Origin: Leuctra nigra
Lineage: Eukaryota > Arthropoda > Insecta > Plecoptera > Leuctridae
Length of the DNA stretch: 64,000 nt
Direction: 5' to 3'
Assembly: GCA_934045905.1 (NCBI GenBank)
Contig: OW203762.1
Coordinates: 39,347,702 to 39,411,701, forward strand
Shown here: positions 42,954 through 55,366 of the stretch, in pieces
Layout of the letters: each line of letters starts with the position of its first letter
Numbering within the stretch: position 1 is the first letter of the stretch
Position numbers and translations under genes: made by a program
The notes under the pieces: generated by a model
Seen by the model: the letters and a program-made list of their open reading frames with translations, nothing else
Databases searched by the model: none
What the model was told of the DNA's origin: nothing

Positions 42954-45747
42954 GATGCGACATTGACAGCGAGGTTCTCGATGTCGGGCTGAAGCTGGAC
43001 TGAAGAGGCGAGCGGACAGACCTCGCTGTTGGAACACAACTGACCACCCCCTGCAGGTGTAGTGACGACAGAGGTCGGCCATCAGAAGGATAACGAGGTG
43101 ATTAAGAAACGAGATAGCTATTAGACGTGTGTGAGTGAGCGCGAGATACGTGTTAGAAGAGCGTGAATATTATATCCATGAATAATCGTTGGAATTGATA
43201 TTATTGCTATGCGAATTTCTCTGAATTCGACATGAAGGGGATTGACGATGAAAATTAAATGGGAGAAAGAAGTGTTGGTGTTTATTGGCACATGTAATCA
43301 AGCAGGTAGGTAATGCGTATGTAATTATGTTAATGATTGATGGGTTTTCATTGTCTGGTAATTATGTCTAAATGTTGGTGGTTATGATGAGAATGTGGTT
43401 GAGACATGACGGAAACTTGACTTCTCATTGGGGTTGCACCACAATAAGTTTCGTACTTTTTTTTTAAGGAAAAAGTATGTACGTCCTAGAAATGTTTTCT
43501 GAGATAAGTAGAATCAACAATTAGTTGATTCTGCCAATATCATCTTTTATTGCCATGACGTTACAAACGCCCAGGAAAAGACCGCAACATTGTATAGACA
43601 AATGTTCCGGGTGGTAATTGTAAAGCGATTAGAAATAATTACTTGGTCATGAAACCCATCACTACTACAATGAATTATTATTGTTCTCGTAAGTGCGCTT
43701 GAGGTGCAGTGATGCAATTTCTCTGTGAGACTCCCTCTATGAAGAAGATTCATCCACTGACTCCACAACTGAAGATGGAAGCTGAAACGCTTCCATCCAT
43801 TGAAGGGCCGTTTAAAAACTAATCGTTTGAAAATGTCGCGAACAACACGCATCCAAAATACCAATTGACAATGACCGTGGAACATACTTGCTTGCTGTTT
43901 GTTTTGGAACAAACTAAAAAAAACACACTCACATGCAGTGGCGGCGCTGCAGGAGGGAAAAATCCTGGCCTCCCTGCTTGCCAATCAGTCAAATTGCACC
44001 ATCCTATAGATATAATTCTTGCCCCCTTAGCTTTTCGAATTTGGTTTCTAATTTTTAAAATAGCACACGTTGGTATTATTTTATTTTTTTCCTGATCGTA
44101 TTTTCATATGTCTACCATAAAAAAATCAAATCTATCGACAAAAAAAAAATATTTTCATTATAGCTTAAAATTACACGATTTTCTTTTTCCGCCATAAGAT
44201 AACATGGGAGAGACACACCAATTTATCTCAGAAACTGGACACGAGAAGTGTTTAATTTTTTCAGAGATTGTGTTTGACATAATTATCAATAAGTCACCAA
44301 AATTTCAAGTAAATCGGAAACATTGAGGTTATGGTGGTTCAACCTTAAACTTACATAACTAATCGTTTGAAAAACCGTCTTTACAAACTATTTTGATGTC
44401 TCAAGAAGACTGGATGATGATCGTGGACATCTTGACCGTTGCCGAGGTTTATCGTTGAATATTCATCGTAATGGCCTGGCCAGATATCGATATGAAATTC
44501 GTTTACAAATCAAATTTAAAGTGTAATTATAGTTTTATCTGTCTGGTAATAGCCTTTAGTTCGTCTACAGGGGAGACAAAGCAGTCGAGTGAGAGAGTGA
44601 ATCTATTTCTATAAATTAACTATGCAACCGTCAGGTATACTGTAATTTTCTTGGAATCATGTGTTCATTCTGTTCAGACAAAACTTACTATTGGAATCTG
44701 CTAACAATAGTAGTTGTCAAAAGTAAAAGTATAAATATTTCTTTGAATATTAAATTCATACATTAATCTAAATATTTAAGTTTAAAAAACTTGAGCAAAA
44801 TCAAATTTTAGTGAGACAATGTTTCAAGGTTTTAATTATGAATAGGTGACATGCATTCTCATAAGAATAGTTATTACATATATTTTTATTTATTTTTTAT
44901 TAAAGTATGTACTAAAGTATGTATTAAAGTATGTAAACTAAACATATGTAGGTACCTAACATAAACATTGAATATGACCGATTAACATTTTATTTAGTTC
45001 AAATTGTTTAGGGTAATTTTTTTTTCCTCTTTATTTTTCTTTAAAAATGGAGAAAAGGGGAGAGGTTTTTACTAATTCGTCTATACTCAAGGCTAATTCT
45101 ATACTCAATTCTACAATATTTTCTCCAGGTAATTCTATTTGGAGAATGCCGCTTCTGAAGCATAGCTATGCACCTGAGAACTTCATTCTTGGATATTGTA
45201 GTTGTCTCTTTCTTGTATTTGCATAAACATGTAGATGATGTTGCCGATAAGTCTGATTGACTAATAACGTGTGTACGTTATGTGATCTTCTTCCTGATTG
45301 GCTATGATAGCGTCTGCTTGTCAAGTAATTTTCCTTCAACTTGTCGTAATCGCTTTTTCCCTCTGTTAGAACGTCGGACCTGGAATGAATCAAATTGATT
45401 GAGGAAGTAATTTAGGATCTTGATTATTCGCTTTTATTGGGGAATAAATAAATCTGACTTCAGCCCATCACATTATTTAGAGTTATTACTTATGACAGAA
45501 TACAATATGCAATGTGTAGTACACAAAAAAGTATGATAGTATGATAGTATGATGAGTATGTGTAGTATGATGAAACAATTAAGCCGGTGTCACACTATGC
45601 GGCTGATGCTGTGGCGAATAAGATGCGGTTTGTAAATTACACATGTTTCAATGAGAGTAACCGCACCGAACAATGTGACATCTCTCATTTGAAATACATT
45701 TGAAATATTTTGTAAAGGTATTGTTTCTAAATCCAAAAAGTGTTTCT
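42954..45747. other. intergenic upstream of protease 2
   Basis: AT-rich. It holds the presumed protease 2 promoter (read leftward). A hAT-like single end cagtggcggcgctgcagg lies near 43936. A minus-strand frame at 43547-43984 overlaps that repeat and looks spurious. Nothing else is recognised. Confidence 0.35.
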
Positions 45748-46363
45748 AAAAAGACTATGGTTGCGAACCGGTTCGAAACCCGAACTGAACCGGCTTTAGA
45801 TGTTCGCGAACCTAGCCTTAAAATTAAATATCCGAACCGAACCTCCCTCGCTGCGCCATATTATTTCCCGCCAACATTTCGTTCCAGTGTAGTGACAGTT
45901 CTAGATGGCTGTTTGACAAAGAAGCCAAAGAAGAATTTAATGCACATTGTTACAGTTCATTAAAAATTTTAATTTTATTTTGCTTTTCTTACCTTTTCTT
46001 TGTGCATAAATTCAATGGTGTGATTGTGAATTAATTTTATCAAAAATAAAATGCACTAAGAAGATGGGCATACTAAATGAGTTAATGTTACTTATCTCTT
46101 GAAAATTACCTATAAGAGTGATTCATTTTACTTTCGCCTGCAGCTGAGGAGTGTTGCACCAGGTCATTTTGCAAATTGTGAATCAAAATATAAAATACAA
46201 ACTTTGCTAAACTTATGGCTAAACAATGTTTGATGTTATTTGTCGTGTAAGTGATAAAGCCACTTCAGGTAAAAAAGGCCAGAGGTTCGGTCAAATATTT
46301 ATAGTTCGGTTCGAGGTTCGGTTCGTTTCCAAAATATGAGGTTAGCCCAACCCTAAAAAAGAC
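45748..46363. mobile_element. hAT-type non-autonomous element with 8-bp TSD
   Basis: The element 45756-46355 (600 bp) starts tatggttgcgaaccggttcg and ends ggttagcccaaccctaaa-side; ends tatggttg / caacccta are imperfect inverted repeats. Perfect 8-bp duplications aaaaagac occur at 45748-45755 and 46356-46363. Subterminal gaaccgaacc / ggttcggttcg words are inverted. Confidence 0.85.
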
Positions 46364-46416
46364 GTACGTTATGGAGTTTGGTTTTCAGAATGTATTCGTG
46401 TTTGACAACAATATGT

Positions 46417-46903
46417 AACTAGGAAAACGCTCTAATGCACCTGATTTGTTGAAACTCCAAAATGGTTTGATGAAGTTGAAATTTTCCAATGCCATTAATT
46501 AAGACCAATATCATTATGATAGCCGTTAAGTTCCAACCAAATCATCTATTGATTATAATTTTAAAAAATATCTTCTACCTTCTTTGTTCCCCTCACATTG
46601 AAACTTTGCAATGCGAAATTCGAATTCGTCCAAATTCGTATATCTAAACTATACCTCAGCACATTGTTTCTTTCTTTACCACTACACCAGAAATAGGTAT
46701 TATAATGAATACTCCAGTTTAAATAATATCATTATCTTTGACTATACCTTTGTTCACTTCATCACTGCATTTGCGTTATTATCTGTCCAGAGTGCATACA
46801 TAACGTCTATTTATATCAAGGTAGGTAACAAAAAATCAGGTGTTGCACTTATCGGTGCTCGCTCATCAACACGTTACACTGAGCTTTTTCCAAGTAGCAC
46901 ACT
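46417..46903. repeat. TAGGAAAACGCTCTG family, two left ends facing outward
   Basis: It starts ctaggaaaacgctctaatgc and ends ctcgctcatcaacacgttac then gagctttttcc, which is the reverse complement of the long form of the same end. The interior is diverged. Confidence 0.6.
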
Positions 46904-47024
46904 GCATTTGAAGCTTGTAGAAACATGGGCCTTTATTCCTTAGAGGTAATATTTACTCTAAGAGGAGGCAACCAGATAATCCCGAATTAATTTCTTGGAC
47001 AATGCACTTGTCAACTGTCACGTA

Positions 47025-47302
47025 TCACGAGCAAGTGCTTTGCGTTGTCATTGAGTTATGATATTTTGTCTTCAATAAATACAAAATATTATCTAATGTT
47101 GAGAAACCAACCTGCTTGACGTCGGGTGCTCCAGGAGTAACTGTTTCTGAGGGACAGCTTGCCATACATTCCTCCACAGTCTCGAACCTATTCTCATTAC
47201 CATGGCAACCACCGTAGATGAATTTAGCGCATTGTTTACTGTCGGTATCGAAGTACCACATGGGGAAGAAGGCTTGGCAGGGGCCGTCATTTTTAGGCTG
47301 CT
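47025..47302 (-). CDS. Kunitz domain 3 (partial) and C-terminus
   Basis: Encodes [34 protein letters not shown] and CMASC. The first Cys and the acceptor lie in the assembly gap. A tail ([18 protein letters not shown]...) runs to TGA at 47025. Confidence 0.85.
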
Positions 47303-50300
47303 NNNNNNNNNNNNNNNNNNNNNNNNNNNNNNNNNNNNNNNNNNNNNNNNNNNNNNNNNNNNNNNNNNNNNNNNNNNNNNNNNNNNNNNNNNNNNNNNNN
47401 NNNNNNNNNNNNNNNNNNNNNNNNNNNNNNNNNNNNNNNNNNNNNNNNNNNNNNNNNNNNNNNNNNNNNNNNNNNNNNNNNNNNNNNNNNNNNNNNNNNN
47501 NNCCCATCATTTGCCCTTCCCTGTTGTGTTGATTGTGGCAAACCACGAGAAAAGGGTTGAAATGTCTACCGCGAAGATCGAACCCGGACATCCGGAATAC
47601 AAATGCGGAGCGTCATACGGGTATGTCTTACGTGGTCTTACTTATGGTTTTCTCGTGCTTTGACGTGAGGCACACAGACTCCCTTGCACTCGGCTTCTGT
47701 GTCGAATCTGTTGGCATTCCCTCGACAGCCACCGTACTCGAATATCCTGCACTTTCTCAGATCTGTGTCGTAGTACCATTTCGGCTGCGCGGCTTTGCAT
47801 GGACCAATCAGCATCGGAAGGCTGCACACATCTACTGCAAGACAAGAATATCTTACAATCCAGCCACAAAGAAGTACTTAGTGTGTTACTTTTCACCCCC
47901 AATATTATTTTACACGTATCAAAGGGGGATGAAACTACTTGATTACTCAGTGTTACTCGTTTGATCTCGTATGGCACATATCGTGTTTGATCCAAATGTA
48001 CTTGCATTACGTGACGCACCTCCTTCGCCTAATTAAAAAAATATTGTTTGATGAAACATCTGTTTTCTTACATTTATTATCCTCTCTCTCTTAAAACATG
48101 GAGGAAATTGTAAATTTTATGAACATAAAATTATTTTAAAATAAAAAATTAAATATTTCATAAAATATATTTATTTATTTTGTATAACAACTTAGCTAGT
48201 CCACTATGAAGTCCCGTACATCTGACCGGTGGAGCTTTTGCATCAAATACCTCCAATAAGAGACACTTTTTTAATTCAAACATTTCTCTTTCTTCGGAGC
48301 ATAATTGAGAACTTTCTTAATCCCATGCGAGTTAAATTGTATGTTTTTACCGGAGGTTTGTCGCTGTTTGACACGTTTGACGCAGGTCCTCTTGCAATCA
48401 GCTCGGTCCGGGAAGTTATTCGCATTGCCGGCGCAACCGCCGTAGATAAAGCGCTGGCACCGCTTCCTCTCGGCGTTGTAGTAATACCTCTCGAACACCG
48501 CTTCACACGGTCCTGGCTCCTTCGCCAGCAGGCAAACGTCTACAACATTCATTTGCAGATTACACATTTATTGCAGTTTTATTTGTTTCTTAGATGATCA
48601 TAGTGTTACTAAAGAAACGGGGTGTAATTGCGAGATCTTCCTCCTTTTCTTGCATAATATAAATGTTTTATTTGTGTACTGTAATTTATACTAGGTACAA
48701 CGGAATAAAACCTAAATAATACACAATATGATGGATTGGATGAAATAATAAATTTTTATGACAACGTTTATTATAACTTAAGAGGTTCAATAGTTTCAAT
48801 TGTGCACCAATTAAAATCCATTATGATAATTAAACATTTAAACGCACTAAACTGTATAGAATTATTTTCTTACATGAAGCAAAATTAGTTAGTTAAATTG
48901 CCACTGGAGTATTAGTATGCAGGCAAGGCTCACACCCACTTCTCGAAAGCCTATTATCCGAGAACAGTATATAAATTAACTAGGAAAACGCTCTGTGTAC
49001 CGCTTTGATAAGCGAGCCTTCGTAGTGTATGCGATTTGCTATGCGTTTGCAAGTCTCTACTCTTCTGGTCTTGGACATGAAGCATCAAGATAGCACTGAT
49101 GTAATAATTGAAATTATTGGCATAAATTTGCAAATATTTCAAGATGATAGAAGACAATAACTTTTGAAGATAAATACAGATTAATCTGAAAATTGACAAA
49201 TATACCTAAAATGTTGGTCCCAACTCCCAATGACCATGCAAAGTTTTAAGTTGATCGGTCAAACGGTTCTATTTGAAATTTTAAAAATCAGCGGTAGATG
49301 GTTTTAAATTTTAACCAGGGAGGCTTTGGCTGAAACTTTGTAAGATTGGGGACTATGTTGGTTGTAATGACTTTTCAATATTTTAAATTGATCGGACCAA
49401 ACAATCGAAAGAGTTTTTTTTTAAATTTGAACCAATCACAGGATCCCGTTCAAAAACGATCCCAGAGACCAATTAGATTACGTTAATATGTGTGCAAAAT
49501 TTCAGATCGATTGGTTGTGCAGTTTGACCTGGGCAGTGCAGGCAAAAAATGAAAAAAACAACGCTCGCTACGCTCGCTTAAAAATATATTAATTGTAATA
49601 CAAAACCTTTGACGAGAAAATATGATTTAGATTTTGAGGAAAAGGTTTCGGCAAATAGTCGTGGATAAGATAAGAATAAATAAATCAATGCTTTATCACC
49701 TATTATGATTGAAAATTGTCCAAATGAATGACCTTGACACTTGCACATTTCAGCTACCCCAAAAACACAATTTGTAAAATTTCAATTTTTTCGAACTTTA
49801 TCCACTTTTTTCCTCATTTTAAAATGATAATTTGTTTTTTTAAAGGCTTTTAAAAGGAAAATAAATGCCATCTGACCTCTGCAGAACTAATGGGCTTCCA
49901 AACTCCAAGCTAGAATAGAGCGCGCCACGGGGGATCATACCTGGTAGCTATGGCAACAGTCAAATGTTTGTTGACAGTTGCTAGATTTGTCTGAATTGAA
50001 AACAAAATAAGTTGTTTAACATAAAGTGATCTTCCAGTATAAAAAGTAAGTCATTGAATCTACATTTAAGTAGTAAGCTGTATATTAAATTTTAAATCAA
50101 TTACATTCACTCCAAACACAACAGTTTGGCATTATATTTCAAATACAAGAAGTTTAAAGTGAGTTGTCATCTAGCTGTCATTTTGTACAGACGCATGCGC
50201 TGAAGAAAAAAGGTACAATTCTTGCTAGCGCTCCTAGTGAGAGCAAATGGCAGTGTGGAATCCCATTGGCCAGACGTGATAATAATAACCGTATGATAAT

Positions 50301-50466
50301 GACATATAATGACGTATTGACTCGTAAAGATATGACCCTGCGTGCATCACATACCTGGCGTTTCCGTTTGACAATTCACCTCACTGAAGTAGAATTGCAC
50401 ACTCAACAATAGTAAACTCGCAATCCCCAGCGATCTCGGCAGCTCTAGCCTACATTTGGCCGCCAT
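47025..50466 (-). CDS. secreted multi-Kunitz protease inhibitor (at least three domains; gap inside)
   Basis: Exons in transcription order: 50466-50355 (signal peptide), 48539-48351 (Kunitz 1), 47834-47642 (Kunitz 2) and 47302-47025 (Kunitz 3, 5' end lost in a 200-N gap). Phases agree for the first three. Each domain shows the Kunitz/BPTI cysteine pattern GPC, C, YGGC (EYGGC in domain 2), C, C. Such proteins plug serine protease active sites from outside the cell. P1 residues after Cys2 are Glu, Lys and Gln respectively, so only domain 2 is predicted to be a classical trypsin-type inhibitor. A further domain could hide in the gap or intron. The stop at 47025-47027 assumes no splice at the weak AAGCAG|GTTGGT site; a minus-strand AATAAA lies at 46932-46937. 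The same strand and neighbourhood as the CLIP proteases suggest, but do not prove, a linked role. Confidence 0.87.
47303..47502. other. assembly gap (200 N)
   Basis: Exactly 200 N, probably a placeholder of unknown true length, between Kunitz exons 2 and 3. It hides the exon 3 acceptor and possibly further domains. Confidence 0.99.
47642..47834 (-). CDS. Kunitz domain 2 exon
   Basis: Acceptor cttgcag|ta. Encodes [20 protein letters not shown] through [12 protein letters not shown] and CKGVC. P1 is Lys. Donor CATAA|GTAAGA, phase 2. Confidence 0.92.
48351..48539 (-). CDS. Kunitz domain 1 exon
   Basis: Acceptor gttgtag|ac. Encodes [20 protein letters not shown] through [12 protein letters not shown] and CKRTC. 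P1 is Glu. Donor CTCCG|GTAAAA. Confidence 0.92.
48981..49580 (+). repeat. full-length TAGGAAAACGCTCTG family copy
   Basis: It starts taggaaaacgctctgtgtac and ends acgctcgctacgctcgctta, about 600 bp, and is the best reference copy in the window. The body has repeated gatcggtc/gatcggacc phrases. No frame, no clear TIR or TSD. It lies in the Kunitz gene intron 1. Confidence 0.75.
50355..50466 (-). CDS. Kunitz inhibitor signal-peptide exon
   Basis: ATG at 50466. Encodes [20 protein letters not shown], then [17 protein letters not shown]. The hydrophobic core is typical of a secretion signal. Donor CCAG|GTATGT, phase 1, matches the Kunitz 1 exon. Identification rests on phase, strand and position. 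Confidence 0.75.
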
Positions 50467-50639
50467 ATCGGAGCCGACAGCAGCGCGATGTGTCAAGTCC
50501 AGCAGTCCACGCGCGACTAACGACGTTGATAACAAACTAATCAAACCAACACTGAAATGTCGCTGAAATTCACATGAACCACGTGCTGAGACGAATTGCT
50601 CAACAGCATTCGCAATCGCTTCCTTTCCGTCGAGTGAGT

Positions 50640-50985
50640 CTGATAAAATCAGGAGGCTAACCTCAAGTCAGTTAGAAAATGCTCTAAACAAGTCCTCTTT
50701 GTATTCGTCAGAGGTTGGTCAGAGATGACGAGACAGAGGTCATTTGTAGTCTGTGGATGATTAAGAGGTGGTGAGGAAGGGGGGGGGGGGGATGACCGAG
50801 AGCGGTTCGCATATTGAGGCACTTTCCCAGATTCTGTTTCTTGACTGAGGTAAAACACGAGGTAAACTCAGGCAGACAAGGCGGTCGCGGGAATTGAACC
50901 TGGGCCTCCGAAGTGTACGTCGCTCGGGCTTGGTTGTTGGAGGAGGTCCTGCCGTGTGTCATGGGCGCCAGCAAGATTCATACCA
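50640..50985 (-). repeat. probable tRNA-related SINE
   Basis: On the minus strand a B-box-like ggttcaattcccgcg lies near 50888. A G12 run (50779-50790) and a cctcagtcaagaaacag block follow. It shares words with 40970-41120. Ends and TSD are unresolved. Confidence 0.35.
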
Positions 50986-51991
50986 TCTGTCAAGGGTCAT
51001 GGGGCGATTGACAAAAGAAACGCCTTTTCTATATTTTCAATATTTTGAAATATTGAAAAATTTACTTTTTGTCTAAAAAATGTGTTTTCATCTTAAAAAT
51101 AATTCATTTTGCTTGATCCAAATTATCAAAATGTCCAGTTTTCCATAAAAACACATTTTTCAGTAGTATTTCGATGCCGTAAATATTACTCGCCTTCCTA
51201 GATTTTTTTTATATTTTCACTATTTAGTTTAAATAAATAGACAATGCAAACAAATATATTTTATTCGAAATAATTATATACCCAGCTTCTTCTTTGCTTT
51301 CTGCAAAAAGTGCAATAGAAATTGTTCGTATGAATTAATTCACTAAAAAAAAATTATATTAAATACCTAACAGAGATTAAAAATATAATACAATTAATGA
51401 AATTAAAATAATAAAAATAAAATTCATTGTCGGTATAACCTCCGTTTATCCTCCAACGCAATCGGTTTAATCCACTGCTAACATTGCCCGGATGTTGTGT
51501 AGAATATTTGTCCTGAGAATCCTGCTGACGTCATCAATGAGCCATTACCGTCATCGACCTTGACGTCATTGAAGCGGTGATTCCAATCTGACGGCCCGGG
51601 TTCATGCATTCACGTCACCTACACAACCAACGTGAATCATGACTATAAAGTGTTTCATTAATTGTTGTAAATTTGCTTCTTGGCAGCGCCTTGGCTCTCT
51701 CCCAATCAATTGCAACTGCGAGACTTACCTACTTAGACCCAGTTAACCTAACCTACAGGTTACATACAAATGGACTAACAAATACAAATACAAATTAATA
51801 CAAATACGAATAAATACAAATACAAAAACAAAATACAAAAAGGAATACAAATGGGTCTATCTGAGACTCGTAGAGTCATATATTATGATGAAATGAATGA
51901 AGGGATTCTAGGTTTTTCTTTAGGGCTGAGAGTAGAAATATAATCTGAAATTTTTCTGTCGTGGGCGCACTAAAATGCGTGTAACTGAAAT
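50986..51991. other. AT-rich intergenic
   Basis: No recognised gene. A short degenerate aatacaaata repeat occurs near 51778-51850. Confidence 0.5.
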
Positions 51992-52361
51992 CCCCATAAA
52001 AAACACTCCGTGTAAAAATACCAGCCAAGTCTCTTCAACTAAAAAAAAATAGAAGATATCTAAAAATTCAGCACTGAAAAGGAGTGATATCAAAAAATGG
52101 CCAAGTCAAAATTTTTCAAAAAATACTTGGCGCATCGTGCATATAAATAGTAAAGAAGTAGGCCGGAAATCAAATATACTCATCTATACATAAAATATAT
52201 CTAGCCCTAGAAAAACGATGCGCCAAGTATTTTTTGAAAAATTTTGACTTGGCCATTTTTTGATATCACTCCTTTTCAATGCTGAATTATTAGATATCTT
52301 CTATTTTTTTTTAGTTGAAGAGACTTGGCTGGTATTTTTACACGGAGTGTTTTTTATGGGG
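51992..52361. mobile_element. short long-TIR element X (palindromic), copy D
   Basis: Arms 51992-52138 and 52215-52361 (147 bp each) are near-perfect inverted copies around a 76-bp loop. Edge aaaaaacactccgtgtaaaa; inner edge acttggcgcatcgt. It is a shorter relative of the elements at 57661 and 60621. Confidence 0.88.
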
Positions 52362-53814
52362 ATATCACTCCTTTTTTCAGTTTATTCATACAACTTGTAA
52401 CATATACTTTGTCACAAATGACTATAATCCCTTTAAAAAAATACGCCTTTGTGGTTTGGTTGCTAAGAAGAATTGTGTTTGGTGCTAAATGTACGCTTAA
52501 AATTATATTCCATGATGAATTGCTAAAGCATCGTTCCAATCGGTCCAGCCGTTCTCGAGTTATCGCATCACTTCCGGTTTTCAAAATGGCGGCTGACATC
52601 ACTGCCACCTAAAATTTGTATCTATAAACGTTATGTAACATTATAAGCCTTCTGAATATGTAGTTATTGTTATAAGAGATGATTTTAGTCAGATTTGGCA
52701 TTTTTATGACATCATTTCCGGTTTTCGTAATAGTGCATTTTTATTTCGACTATTGATATTTCATAAAGATGACCGTCTGAATCGATTGGCGCAAATTTCG
52801 ATCCGATCGGTTCAGCCATATCTGAGATATGACGTCACTTCCGGTTTCAAAATGGCGGCACAAAACCAGTTATAGCAAAAGGCACCTCAGACGCCAAAAG
52901 TGCATGTGTGGTAAAAATTTCAAATCAATCGGTTAAGCCGTTTAGGCTGTGGCGGTGGCAGCGACGTTTCCTGACATCAGATTAATAATAATCAGATACC
53001 TTTTAAAGGGGTGTAATTTCACTGTTTTCACGGCCCTCTAGCTCGCAAATGGCATAACCTATTGTTCCCAAATTTGGTATATGTGGTGGGGTGGGCCATA
53101 GCTCGAAATTAAGATATTTCGCAACAATGTGTGATTTTCCTATTTTAAGATCCAGTAGGCCGAAAATGCCTTGTTGTTGCTTACAGTAAAAGTGTTTGGT
53201 CTGCTCCTCAGTTTATATAGGCATTTACGGTATGTTGAATGAGTGTGAGTGTATACGGTACGACTTGGCTGGGTGGAGCGACCGCTCCACTATATATTCT
53301 TCTTCAGGTGCCGATTTGGTTACTAATAAAATTTGCGTTTGGTGATAAATATATGCCTAAAATGATACGCCATGAAGAATTGGGAAAGTATTGTCCCAAT
53401 CGGTCAAGCCATTTTCGAGATATGGCATCATTTCTGGTTTTCAAAATGGCGGCTGAAATCAGTGCCACCTTCAATTTACAACCATAAATGTTATTTATCA
53501 TTATAAGCCTTCTGAATCTAGTGGAGCGGTCGCTCCACCCAGCCAAGTCGTACTGTACTCTCACAATCACTCAACATACCATAAATGCCTAATTAACTGA
53601 GGAGCAGACCAAACACTTTTACTGTAAGCAACAACATAACATTTTCGGCCTACTGGATCTTAAAATTGGAAAATCTCACATTGTTGCGAAATATCTTAAT
53701 TTCGAGCTATGGCCCACCCCACTACATATACCAAATTTGGGAACAATAGGTTATGCCATTTGCGCGCTAGAGGACCGAGAAAACAGTGAAATTACATCAC
53801 TTTCTGATTCTGAA

Positions 53815-53847
<33 letters not shown>
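53815..53847. repeat. GAT microsatellite
   Basis: Eleven consecutive gat units inside the left Y arm. Confidence 0.95.
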
Positions 53848-54639
53848 ATCAGGAAACGTTGCTATCACCGCCACAGCCTAAACGGCTGAACCGATCAACC
53901 TGAAATTTTTACCACATATGCACTTTTGGCGTCTGATGATACCTTGCCTCTTGTGATTTTTTGTGCCGCCATTTTGAACCGGAAGTGACGTCATATCTCA
54001 AAAACGTCTGGGCCGATTAGAGCGAAATTAGCGCCATTCGATTTAGATGGTCATATATATGAAGTATCAAAAAATAAATATTATTTTCTTATTTTCTAAA
54101 CCGGAAGTGACGTAATAAATACGCAATATTTAACTTATTTCAACAAATTATACTTAAAATATATACATAATTAAATAACATTGTAACATAGACAATATAA
54201 TTTATAAATTCAAGGTTGCAGTGTTCTCGGCCGCCATTCCTGAAACCGGAAGTGACGTCATATATCTAAAACGCCTGTACCGATTCCAACTGAACTAGCT
54301 CCTGCGTATTCATTCTGCTATTTATTTGAAAAATCAATTGTGAAAAATGAATAAACAAATTAACGGTACCGGAAATGGCGGCAGGAACCACTAAATGAAA
54401 CCGGAAGTGACGTCATATATTACAAACGGCATGACCGATTTTACGGAAATATAGGGATTATGAATTCAGATGGTCGTTCATGAAGTATCAACTAGATAAA
54501 ACTAGATTGTTTTCTTATTACCCTACCGGAAATAACGTCATAAATATGCTAAATTACGTCATTAATATGCTAAATGACACTAAATTCACCACTTTATACT
54601 TTTAAATAGATATTAGTAAGCGTACATTGTAAATAATTA

Positions 54640-55215
54640 TAAATTCAATGTTGCAGTGTTCTCGGCCGCCATTTTTAAAACCGGAAGTGACGTCATATAT
54701 CGAAAACGGTTGTACTGATTGCAACCAAATTTAGGAAATGTGTAGGTCTAATAATTATGAATTAAAGACGACATTATTTTCGGCTGCCATTGTTAAAACC
54801 GGAAGTGACGTCATATATCGAAAACGGCTGTACCGATTGCAACTAAATTATGTAAATATGTAGGACATATGATTATTGATTATGAATTCAAGACGACATT
54901 ATTTTCGGCCGCCATTTTTAAAACCGGAAGTGACGTCATATATCGAAAACGGATGTACCAATTGCAACCAAGTTTTGGAAAAATGTAGGACTAATAATTA
55001 TGAATTCAAGAAGACATTATTTTTGGCCGCCATTTCAAAACCGGAAGTGACATTATATATCGAAAACGGCTGTACCGATTGCAATCAAATTATGTAATTT
55101 TGTAGGACTTATAATTATGAATTCAAGACGACATTATTTTCGGCCGCTATTTCAAAACCGGAAGTGGCGTCATATATCGAAATCGGCTGGACCGATTGGT
55201 ACGAAACCTTAGCTT
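54640..55215 (+). repeat. ~118-125-bp tandem repeat with ETS/CRE-like core (5 units)
   Basis: Units begin ggccgccatttttaaaacc near 54664, 54781, 54906, 55025 and 55141. Four of the five carry ccggaagtgacgtcat or a one-base variant, then atcgaaaacggctgtaccga and gacgacattattttcgg. Confidence 0.88.
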
Positions 55216-55366
55216 TTCTTCTTGGATAACCATTTTAATCCTTTACCAAACGCAACTTTTCTTAGTACCTATCCAAATCGTTTGAGGCGTATTTTTTTAA
55301 AGAAATTAGTCCTTGCTCGGACATGTGCTACAAGCAGTATGAATAAACTAACAAAAGAAGTGATAT

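Noticed and set aside
43547..43984. 145-codon minus-strand ORF
   Set aside because: It overlaps a hAT-like end, has random-looking composition, and has no splice or start support.
43936..43990. Further hAT element starting cagtggcggcgctgcagg
   Set aside because: No matching right end or 8-bp duplication was found, so only a single end is noted.
45580..45690. MITE beginning ggtgtcacactatgcggc
   Set aside because: Only one end is evident, with accgcacc/ggtgtc words; no convincing inverted partner or TSD.
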